In this document: positions 50,201 through 62,200 of the stretch, in pieces
Numbering within the stretch: the stretch's first letter is position 1
How the letters are laid out: each line of letters begins with the position of its first letter
DNA from: Pelecanus crispus
Lineage: Eukaryota; Chordata; Aves; Pelecaniformes; Pelecanidae
Reading direction: 5' to 3'
DNA length: 64,000 bases
Assembly (NCBI RefSeq): GCF_030463565.1
Contig: NC_134648.1
Location: forward strand, 12,875,806 to 12,939,805
Notes under the pieces: generated by a model
Told to the model about the DNA's origin: nothing
Database searches by the model: none
The model's input: the letters and a program-made list of their open reading frames with translations, nothing else
Translations under genes and position numbers: made by a program

Positions 50201-53200
50201 CTTAGTGAAGCAGCTGAACAGGAAAAAGGTGCAGTATCATAAAAGCTGGAAGGAGTGTTTGTTATAAACTGATTCTTATAATTGACTAATATGGAGGAAA
50301 ACAAGTCTCTTCAATTGCAATAGTAGTTGTAATGAAGCAGTCATGGAGGAGGGTAGTAAATAATGAATGAGAGAGACCAATAATCGAACTACCTGAATTT
50401 CTTGGTGATCTGAGCCAAGAAGATACTGTAGGTATTGTTACAACCAAATGAAAAGATGCATACCTGGAACAGAGTGTAGCTCATATTTAATAGAGGGAGG
50501 ACTGTCTCAAGCTTCAATGACTTTCTGAAAAAAGTTTCAGCAGTGATGGATTGAATGGATGTGACCTCTGCAAGATATTCAAGATATTGTGGCCATAAGG
50601 GTGAATTTGATCCTTGAAAGACAAATAAGAGATGGAATGCTTTATTCCTGCTTTTTTATTTTAGTATATGTGTGGCAAATATTGGAATGGCATGTTCACT
50701 TCTGGTCCACAGCTCTCTGTCAATATGTATAAGTAAGAGTAAGGCCAGAGAAGAGACATAAATGTGATTGAAGGATTGGAAAAATATGCCTTACAATAAG
50801 TGTGTGTGTGTGTGTGGGGGGGGGTAGCTCAATTTGTATGATTTTTTAATAAGGAAAAGGCTTAAAACTCTACAGAAATGAGGAAACAGAAATCTGGCAG
50901 CAATTTTTTTTTTCCGGTCTAACACAAGCAAATGAGATTTGATGCGTGTAGGCTGCATCTAGAAAGATTCAGAATAGAAATGAATGGGAAAGATATAATC
51001 CTGAGGACAATTCAACAACTGGAAGAACTAAATAGCAGTAGTGCTGAGTGATCAGTTGAAAATACCTAAACCAAAACTGTGTATTTGTTTGGAAGTAGTT
51101 AAGTCAGAACTCGTTCAGAGTGTTTCTAAGGCCACATTAACTGAAATAGAGATGGTTAATATGAAAAGAGCTGAAATTGATTGTCCAAGACTTGATCCAA
51201 AACAATTCCCATTTTTCCTAATACCGTTCATTTTGCTAATTCATAGATTTGCTTTGGGACTGTTTCATAATGCTTAAAGTTTCTGTTACACAGATGGCCA
51301 AGATACTGCATTTCATGTTATCTCTGGAAGCAGGCTCATCTTCAGTCTGAATGAAACAAGATTAAAAGAGACTTCTTGTCCTCTTTCTGTGTTTAGTGAT
51401 TATATCTTCAGATTCTTAGATATGGTAATATTATTCCTGTCACTCTGCTAATATATCATTTCCCAGAAATTATTTAGCAGGCTCTGTTTGAAAGTGTAAA
51501 ATAGCTGCCATTTTACCAGCCTGTTACATATTTTGGCAGATTTGAAACTTTTAAGGAAAACATTATGAAACCCTAAGCATTATTTTATTCAGCTTTTCAA
51601 CAAAGACCTCATGAGCATCATGAGCTTTTTAAAGTCTACTAACTTATCTAAATGATAGCCAGAACTTTAAGGGTCAGGTCCTTGTCCTCAGTGGGGAAAA
51701 CAAATGAGGGGTCAAATCCTTAGTTCATTTGTTAGGGAGACTTACTTCCTTACATTGTCATAAAAGCCCCCTTGTGCTTTTTAACTGGAGTAGTAATTTT
51801 GCTTCAACAATACGAAATAGCCAGCTACTTCATTCGTACTCTTATGAATCAAATGTACTGGCTCCATCGTGTTTTGCTATCAATGCCAAGTTATTGTGAT
51901 CATCTTAGGAAACACAACTTTGCATATATGGAAGTTTGGATAAGTGGCATATATTAGTTCTGGAGACATGGCGATGTCTGGCTGGCCTTTTTGTGGGGAC
52001 ACACATGACTGCTTTTAAGTAAATACTGGAATTTTTAAATATAAAGGAAATGCACAGAACTAAAATGTAGCTAGAAGGAATCTCCCATTCTCTTTTGCCT
52101 TTCATGTTAATGCTCTCCACATTTACAAAATTTGAGCTTTTTCACATTATTTGTTTTGCACATCTAAGAATCTTTCTGCTATGCCAAATGAACAAGAGAG
52201 CTGTACAAAGATGTCTTCCCAAGTCTGAGATTCAGACTGGGGAACCTGACTTTGCTGTAGGAGAGTACTTCATTAAATTTTGGCAAGATAGAAGGAGATA
52301 AGGGAATTATTATATATGAAATTAAAGAAAATGAAAATTAAAAAGTTAAGTAACATGAATTTAAAAAAAAAGTTTAAGCCATGTTTTGGTCCTTATGAAA
52401 GTGACAGAAGTAGAGAATGCAATTATAAACTTTATGTCCTGTTTCAACGAACATGCAGTGCAAACAAGTATATGTTGTAGATTCATCACCATAAATGGTG
52501 CGCAAAATCTGTAGTATAGTACATTATACCAGACTTCATCTTGGCAGGTGGCATTTAAAGCCTTAGAAAATAACACTACTCTATTACAAAATCTAAACTA
52601 AAATATTCCAGAAATGATGTAACTGTACTGGTAAAGCACAAATGCAAAATGTTAGGTTAGATGTTCTAGTAATGAATTTGGGTTCAGTTTGAATTCTAGG
52701 AGAAATACTAATACAATAATTATTTTTCAGTGCATTAGAGACTGTCAGAATACATATTACTTCAGTCTTTCTACACAAAAGATGACAATTTTACTGATTA
52801 CTTTTGTTGCCACTGCTCAAAAGGAAAACACAGGATCTTTACTTTAGTAGTAAAGGAGAGAAAAGTGATGTATCACTATATGCAATAAAGGAAGTAACAT
52901 TCTGCACAAAGGGATGGACCTTTTCTTGTTATTCACTTTTGCTCCCAGTAGAGTTGGGGTAAAATCCTCGTTGACTTTAAAAAGGACACAGTTACGCTAA
53001 AAGGTTCTTTTTGGCTCTGAGATGCTGACTATTAATAATTAATGCATTACTTTTCAAATAACATAAAAGTTTTTTATCTGAAAATGTCTTTAGGCCCTTC
53101 ACCTCTCCCCTCCCCCACTGAAGAGGAAGAGACAAAGAATAGCTCTGATGTCATGCCCAGCATTCCTGATGTATTGCTGCGAAAACTACGAGTGCACAAA

Positions 53201-56200
53201 TCACTTCCGGGAAGGTAAAAGCTCATTAGAAGTAGAAAGACATCATCCGGGGGAAGGCACACTAATGGTTTCCCTTTATGGAGTTCCATTCATAGGGGAT
53301 CCATATAAGTAGACAAATTGCTGCATCTTAAAACATGCAACACAGATTTTCTGAAAAATTTTGGGGAGTGCACCAACTTCCAGTAACTGGCCACCTTTTA
53401 AAATTAGTTTGTAAGTTCTACATAAGAAGCCTGAAACCTAACTTGTACACTGCAAGTACATTTATATACAGATTTTTCTACCGGTCTGTCCACTCTTGGT
53501 CTTCAGGATTGCTGCTGCAGATATAAATTCATGTTGAAAATGTTAGTATCTCTATCCCTCAGAAAAATAATCAGGTCAGATAATGCTTTCCAATGGTAAA
53601 ATTTGGGCATGTAAGAATTCTGCAGTTTTTCTGCAGGTGACGATTTTTCAGGGAAATGGAATTTATTTTGCAAACATAGTTGAAGGACTCACTTGCTAAT
53701 TCCCTGACCTTGGGCTGTGCAAGTAGGCACTTATCAACAGATTGCTTAACACCTGCCATGGCTTAGGAGTTTCTCCTTTCCATCTTATGCAATCTGAAAC
53801 AGTATGTCTGCATGTTATAGATGTGTAGGGTAGCACCATACAAGAGATCATTTGAAACTAGAGCTATTGTTGCATAATGCAATGTAACTATAGCAAGGGA
53901 GTCCTCTGGTCCATACTTTTCTGAGGTAGAGTCATAATAGACTATACCTGCCAGGTGTTTGTCCAGACCTTTATAAATACCACTTTTCGTTCCAATTTGA
54001 GTTTACTGCTATCCAAACTTAACATTTTCTTAACAGAATTTAAGTGGAATCTTCCTTTTTGGGGGGAGGTTTATGTTTAAAATGATACAAAAGTCCACAA
54101 CTTCAGAACATATTTTGCTCTGGCCCAAGAAATATAGGGAAGACAGCTCAAGTGAAGCATTTATCACCACGTCTTGCGTACCTTGCACCACTGATAATTT
54201 TAGAGACTCAGCATATTTTATTTTGTATTGCATTAGAATAAAGCTAAGCTTCTTCCTTATTTCTGCATAAGCCTTTTCATTGAGAGAAATAAAACCATAA
54301 CAAAAAAATGCTTATTAGACGTTAAAACAATCCAAACATATTTAGCCAAAACTATGCCTACATTCATCCATGTGTTTTTATACTATAAATACCAGAGGCC
54401 TTCAAATATTTGAAGTAGTTAATAAGTGTTCTCTGGGCAGATGAAATAAATATTTAGCATTTGTTGTGAAAGAACTGTTATATACAACATTTTATATAAA
54501 TGAATGAATAAAAGAAGTTCTAAGAGACCATTGCTTGATTGTAATCGAATACTGAAAAGAGAAGTAATTTCATAGCTAAGTACAAAACAGGTAAATGCTG
54601 AACTGGCTTTGAGGATCAGATAACATACAGATCTTCTGTTCTTCAGGTCATGTTCTTTCATCAGTTGGCTTAATCTATTGATAATAGATTACACAGATAA
54701 CTTTTCATTCTTACTATAATTTTCTCAGAATGTTCCCAGCCAAAGACAAGACACAAATTTTATCATTCTGTGTTGCGTTATATAACACATGCAGATGCTT
54801 GAACTTCGTTCTAGAAGGGCTACTCCTTCTAGTAGTCCTCCTCCTAAAATAACAATAAGTAATATGAGTACTAATATTTTAGGCACAAAATGGTTTTCCA
54901 ACACAGGGGACATGCTGGCCTCCCTTCTTCTAGTCACTACTCTAAGTATCAATATTATTCTACCCAACAAGAAAAATCTACTGCTCATTTATGCCAGATG
55001 CATTGATTTCTGGATTTAGGATTAATGGTGCAATGAATATTACAATAATATTTGAATTTTCTGAAAGTGTCATGTCTGCACAGTGCATGACAGGTATGAG
55101 AACCACAACTCCTATCATGGGCATCTGCTAGAATTTGTATATACAGTCCTGGTCATTTCTTTCAGGTGTTTCATGTCTCTATTCACTTGCATAAAACCAA
55201 ATAGCGCTCTGATGTTTTGGAACAATCACAGGGAATGAGAACCTGTAAATTAAAACACATGGGATGACTGCCTTTAAGTGAGATCTTGCAATATAGTGTT
55301 GTCTATCTCATTTCTTTTATAGTATTCTGTGAAACTGCATTTGGTAACTTCTTCTAGTTTTTGCATAGTCAGTAATCATTCTTGTGGTGGAAAACTCATA
55401 AAACTCAAACATATATTTTATCAGTGTCAGAATCATGGTCAGAATCATTGTTAGCTAACTTCTAACAAAGTTAGCAGCCAAAACAGGATAGTTCAGTATA
55501 CAGTGAGCTGGGTTTTGAATTCTGCCCACCTGTGATTATCTCTGATCATCATCATGAGGTTTCAACTGTTAACAGAAGGAAAATGGGTAAAGATAATAAT
55601 CCAAAGTATGGCATATTAAGTCACCCACAACTCCAAAAGGGTAACGTCTGTCTTGTACTCTTGTACTCACAATTTACCACAATGTAGTGCAGATAGCAGT
55701 ATTTGCAGTTGCCAGAAACTTTAGTATGTTTTTGCCAATGCTCAGGTGTTACTGTGCTGTTGCTTTTTAAAAAAAAAGGGGTTAGCCATAAAAAGTACAA
55801 TGGAATTAATTAAGTACTGGTTTCACCTAAAGAAAGGCACTTCGGGACATGGTTTAGTCTAGTCTACCTTGATTGGTTTAGTGTGGACTTGGTAGTGTAG
55901 GTTAATGGTTGGACTGGATGATCTTAAAGGTCTTTTCCAACCTAAATGATTCTATGATTCTATGATTCTATGAAAATATTTAAGGGGAGGATGTCTTTTG
56001 TTGTTCTTTTTGATTAAACATTACAATAGCTTTGTTTTTAAAGACAAAGCTAATTAAAATGTGAATTTTTTGCTTTTATTTCTAGCTCCCCTCCACTTAC
56101 TGAAAAAGAAGTTGAGGTAAGTATGTTCTTGAATTCATTATTTTAGACATATGCCTCAATTTTAAGTGGTTGCTGTATGTCTAAGGGCGGTTATTAGAAC

Positions 56201-59200
56201 GAAGTAATGGGATTTTTTTCCCAAAAAATATTTCTCAGGAAAAAACTACATTGAGCTCAATGAAAATAACAATTTTATGAAATATGGGCAATTGTCCCAG
56301 GCAATATAAACTGTAAAAAGAGTAGGAATAAGCAAAACACTTCTTTGTGCATTCTTCGTAATAAAATATGCATTCATTTTGGAAATTATTATAATGTACT
56401 TAAAGTAGTAAAGAAAATTGAGATTAAATGAGACCAGAAACTAAATTAGTTAAATTGCATTTTTGTATTGGCCAATAGGAGCTTTGGGGCAGTTTTTAAT
56501 GATATCTTGCAGTTAGTTTACATAGTTTTTACTTTTTCAATTCAAGCCAATAATTTTTTTATAGGTTGCTGTTTAGCTTGCTGGCTTTGTTTCTTCTTTT
56601 TTTTCACATACCAGTCAAGAAAAAGATCTTTAGTTACATAGCTCCAATCTAATGGAACTGTTGGTGCCTTGTGCTTTGCAAAGTGTTAATCCTAAGAAAT
56701 AATGCATTTGGTAAAGAAAGAAACAATCTTTAAAAGCAGAGTGCAAGAGAATAAAAATGTTAGCACTTAATCTTTTGCTGGCTTCAGTGGTAGGTGTTTG
56801 TCCCTTAGGTAAAACAATGCTAATGGTGAGCTCATCCCTGGACTTCCTCTGCACAGACTATCTGTTTAAAAACCTTGGGGACCCTTGGAGGAAGTCCAGC
56901 TAGAAAACAGATCCATTGTGATTCTGATACTTCTGGTAGGCTACTTCCTTCATTGTGTCTCTGCTCTACTGATCTCCCAGAAAAACATTCAGGAAAAGAG
57001 GCAGCAACACATTTATTCATATTTTAGAGGAAGGAAACAGAAGTGATTTTTTAAACCATCTAATTTAAAAAATATTTTCAATTTTCTGTTTCAGTACTTA
57101 TTTAAGCACCAAAGTTTGTTAAACACACCTTATTCATAAGTTTTTACTGGAAATTACGTTACTGTGACACTTATTTAAAAATGCCTTTTTTAATCCAAAC
57201 AGAATGTATTTGTACAACTTTCCTTGGCCTTTAGAAATGATAGTTACACCTTGGAATCTAGAATTAACCAAGCAGAGAGAGAGAGAAATCTTACTGAAGA
57301 GAATGCTGAGAAGGAACTGGAAAACTTTAAAGCAGCCATTACGGTAAGAAAACAACAATAATTGTTCTTCTGAACTGTAGCGTACATGAAAGTGCATGCA
57401 CATTTGAAATATGTGTGACTGTGCTTGCTTATACCTATTCTAAATTCAGCCCCAACTCTTCATTTACTGCTGCACAAGCTCCTTACTGTAAGCTGCCTAC
57501 CACTCTATATGAGAGAGACCATTTTCTGCCAGAGTGGGCCACCATTGCTGGAAATGCATAGAGAATGTTGCCCTACTTCTAACAGATTTCAGGAATAAAT
57601 ACTATGAATTTACTGTTCAGTTCTTGGAATAAGCCTGTGACAAAGCTAGTAGCATTCAGAACTGCAATTTGAGCACTGATCCATGCTCTCCTGGGCAAGA
57701 CCTTCTTTAGCAGTAAATTTGAGGTGTCCACTTTGGTGAGATACTGAAATGATCTGAGTACTGAGATTTGTGACTTGAAAGACCTCTTAACTGCAGATAA
57801 TAGGAGGTGGTATAGGAAAGGAAACAGCGAGGATTACTTAGGAAATATGTGCAATCCCAGGATCAGGTTATGGGCCTGAATACATTCTCATTCCAGCTGT
57901 CCCTGATGTTCTTTTATCAGCAGTAGTTTTCAGTCCTTCTTGCCAGCTTTCTCTAGATTTTCTAACTGAAATGGCAAATATATCTCTGTGTCAACTTATG
58001 TGCTGCACACATTTTTGTGCAAAAAAGGAAAGAATGCTTAGATACCATGCTGCTAAATGAAATACTCATAGACCCAATTTGCATGTTACAAGGAGGTGCT
58101 GCCATAATTCTGAGAAATAGGAGAACATACTATTCTCCCATTTACTTTATCAAGAATATCATCAGGTAAGAAAGGGTACAATTTAAAAAAGATTGTGATA
58201 TTTGCACCTTTTCATCTGGAATTTCAAATCTGCATTCCCAGATTAATTGTTCCTGGGGAAAAAAAGGGTTTTGAATGTTTTGCTGCTCTTCCCTCTGTTC
58301 TCTGTTTAAAGAGCAAGCAGAAACAACCTGTTAAATCTCTGGGGTTTATTTAGTGTAATATTTTGTGTACATACACATTTTTACTAGTGTATAAGGGCTC
58401 TTAAAACTACAAACAGTTAGTCTGTTAGATTTGACATGTATTTCTGTTGAGAATCCCTAGTTAGGCACCAAGGACCATGTTGCTAGCATGGGACAGATGT
58501 GATCAGCTTTCTCCTCCTTTGTGCAGTTCACAAGCTACAGTCTGGCTTTTACAAGCTTTTTTAAGTAATTTATAACAAAATGGAAACTGCCATTTTCATA
58601 TGAAAGCTTTTGTTCTGTACAATGGAGTAAACTAACAAGCAATTAAATAAGTGACTTCTGTATAATCTGTATCATATTAGACCTAGACTTGTTCCAGTCT
58701 CAATGGGGGGTTATCTTAATTTCTGTAGGACAGGCACATGTTATATGTCTCAATGACAGTTCTACTAGTCTTTATGTTTTTTTATCAATCTTGTGATAAC
58801 TGATGTTTTATTCAAAAACCCAACTTCAAGAGAAAGCTGATTTACATGAACTTCAGATTTGTTCGAGAAAATAAGCAAGCTACAGTTGCCAGGAAAAACT
58901 TGAAAATCTGAGATTTCGTGCATGTTTTTCTGAAACACATTCCCTCATGCCTTCTTGGGTCTTGCAGTCAAATTTCGGTTGCAATTTGTAATCGCACTAG
59001 CTTCAGTGATAAATAAGTTTAAGACTTTGTTGTCGTTGGAATTGTTGTTGGGCCAAATTCATCAGTATCTTGGCTGTGTTTCTACGCCAAAGGTTTGCGC
59101 TACAAATGCAAATTCTCAGATGGCTTTACCCAAAAAGTTACTGCACATCACTCCCTTTTGAAGGGGGGTAGAAGAAGAGGAGGACGTGGAGAGGTTATTC

Positions 59201-62200
59201 TTTTCACACAGATAATTTCAATGCATTGACTTACTCTTGCAGTAATACAAGTGAGGGGTTGCAGAGAACTAGGGCACAACGCAACTGGTCAGAGGGAGAA
59301 TTGTGTGAACGGCAACACAGTGATTAATTACTTAAGACAACCTCAATGCCAAAACTGGTGCATCCTGAAAATGCACTTTAAGAATATAGGAATCATCCAG
59401 CACCATAAAGTCTGTTTGTAAGTCTGAACTAAATTGTATTGGGCTTTCTTTGTCAAACTTTTCTGTGAACAGAAAACTCCTTCAGTGAAGAGGTGTTCAC
59501 TAAGGCTTTGGCTAATAAAACATCTACATTCACTCTTGCTTTTGGTAACTAATCTGAAGGAATTTATATGCTTCAGTGCTTTTCAGTATTAATCTGAGCT
59601 ATCAAAGTGACGATATTAATCCAGTGCAGAAACGTGTGTATTGATTGACAAAAATGGTTAAGAAATTGCAATTGCCATTTGATTTACAGGCCATATTGGT
59701 TTTGATTACTCTTTTACATTTGGAAGTCTAGAGACTATAATGTCTTATTTTCCAAATAAGTGAAGTACCATGAAATTGAAAGAACATAAATAGCCTTCTT
59801 AACACCTTGTATGCAGCAAATTAAAATGTTCTTTGCGTTTCAGCAATCATTTGTAAGTACTAGTTCAAATAAGCTTGTCATTTGTAAAGTACATAGGTAG
59901 CTAGGCATGATTCATCATTAATTTCAAAAGGAAAAGTATTGCAAATGTGCTTAGCCCTTTTTAACACCTGGAAGGGTGTGCCTGCAGTATGCAGTGAAGC
60001 ACCATTCTGAAATAGAGCAGCAGCACTCACTAGGTTATCTCTGGTGGTAGTGATGGTACTCCTCTGGGGCTAACTTGTCCATGTGTAGTTCTGCCTAGAC
60101 ATGTCCACCCCGCTTCTGTGGCTCAGGCTACTTCATCTGAACTAAAAGTGGCAAGACATGACAACAAAGTTTATGTATTTTCACTTCAGTCTTCAGCTCA
60201 CTTATGGCATCACTATGAACACAGAGAAGCTTACCAGAAGCTATTGGAGGATATTGCTGTTCTGCGGCGTTTAGCTGCTAGACTATCTAGTCGTGCTGAG
60301 ATGGTTGGAGCCATTCGCCAGGTAAGAACATCCTTGTTTCTAACACGTATCCTGGCTGCACGTGCTCTCTCTTTCTCTTTTTCAGCCATAGCTGCAGGTT
60401 ATATCAGCCCTTTGAATTTTATTTCCCATTTTGACAGATTAAAGACGTTTATTGTAGTGTCAGATAAGATACTTTTTTGGTCTGGAAATAGAATTCAATC
60501 AGAAGAAGATTACCCATGAAGCTATTCAACATCTGTACAATAGGAGCATATATATTGTTCAGAACTATAGCTGCATCACAAGAAATTTATTTAAAATCAG
60601 TGCAGCATGAATAAGAAAACTTTTCTGGGTCAAAAAGCTCATCTAGTTCAGTAAGCGGCCTTTGGCAATAGCTTAGTCAGACAACTATAAAGAGTATAAG
60701 AACAGAGCAAGTATAAATGAGAACACAGCAATATCCTCCCAGATTCAACACTGTTGCCTCTGCCCACTAAAGTAACTAGACTGATGCCAGTGACTGAGCC
60801 CTTCGAGGGTTTGAAAACAAATGTACATATACCACATAACTAATAACATAGGCACACAGGCAGACTGTATAAATACATGACAAAATAAATTATGATATTC
60901 TGTGGATACATGTGAATGCATGTGCATTTGTATTCTAATTAACCTCAGAATTTTCAGTCATGGAGGTACAAACATTTCTTTAAGAACAGCTGTTCCAGAT
61001 TTAGCCCTGACAGGGAGTATATGATTTGTTTGAGAAGCGTAGAGGTTACCTGAGCATTCCCCTCTTTTCTTCCTTAGGAGAAGCGTATGTCAAAGGCAAC
61101 AGAAGTAATGATGCAGTATGTGGAAAATCTGAAAAGAACATATGAAAAGGATCATGCTGAACTAATGGAGTTCAAGAAACTTGCCAATCAGAATTCTAGC
61201 AGAAGCTACAGTGCATCTGGTAAAAAAACCAAAGTGGGGGGAGGTAAAAAGGGTTTGTCTTGCCTCTCTGTACAGCGAGGTGTCTGGTGCTATTGATGAT
61301 AAAAAGTAAAGTATTGTGAAACCTGTTCGCGAAGTTCTGATCTACAGGAGCAGATTTCAAAACAGCTAAAATATTTCATATAAGCCATACTTAATGCTAT
61401 GGTACAGTAATTTAAAATCACTATAACTTACTAAACTCTGATGAGATCCAATGACATTTTCATTGGCCTCTTGCACGTATGCATAGCTTGCAGTTTTAAC
61501 GCACCTACCTCTTAGATGACAGAAAGGGCAAAATTTCATTATTAAAAAAATTATTTTTTTCTTTTTGCAACCTTTTCTTTCCTAGTTTGCTGGAAACTGA
61601 AATATGAGTATTTCTTTTTGCAAAAACTTGTATATGGAGGCAAATATGGGACTTTGCCTGATCTCAGTAAAGACAGTAATGGTTCAATTCTTTGCAATTA
61701 TTTCAAATTTCTTCTGCAGGTGTAATGGAGACCAAAACTGTGTGACAGATAAATGTGCAGTCACTACAGACCTTATATAAATATACTGTATCTGAGTTTG
61801 AAATACAAGCAAGGGGTCTATTAATATTATAGATACTCATATAGTCTAAGACTGTTCTTTATCTACTGTTTTTATGCAGAAGATGGAGTACCTCGTTCAT
61901 CTAGATCCATGTCTCTTACTGTTGGAAAGGTATTTCTACAATATAAAGAAAATGAAGTGAATGTTTAATATAGTGAAATTTCTTTGTCTACATACATTCA
62001 ATTTTATAGGTTGTGTTCAAAACATAGTGCTGGTAAATTCTCAATATTGTTCATGTAATTTAGTGCAAATGCTTTGTAATCTTCGATACATGATTAAGAA
62101 TGACTCTGTACCATAATGATAATGCTTGCTGTGAAGCTATAAATAATAAAGACACCTATTTATTTAAGAATAATTGTATTCCAGGCCACATACCTGTGCT

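Larger units (their letters stand above)
50229..53093 (+). other. IRAG1 intron 9 (2865 bases)
   Basis: Bounded by GTGCAG and CTTTAG. It holds an old CR1 fragment with a TG/G run; the remainder has no supported feature. Confidence 0.88.
53215..57202 (+). other. IRAG1 introns 10 and 11 (2871 and 1086 bases)
   Basis: Separated by the 31-base exon 11 (56086-56116). Intron 10 carries the well-preserved CR1 end at 55833, only about 110 bases before exon 11. Intron 11 shows nothing notable. Confidence 0.88.

Noticed and set aside
60118..60519. 133-codon frame read as a gene or extended exon 13
   Set aside because: Only 60190-60321 aligns with IRAG1 and is bounded by good splice sites. The remainder is intron.
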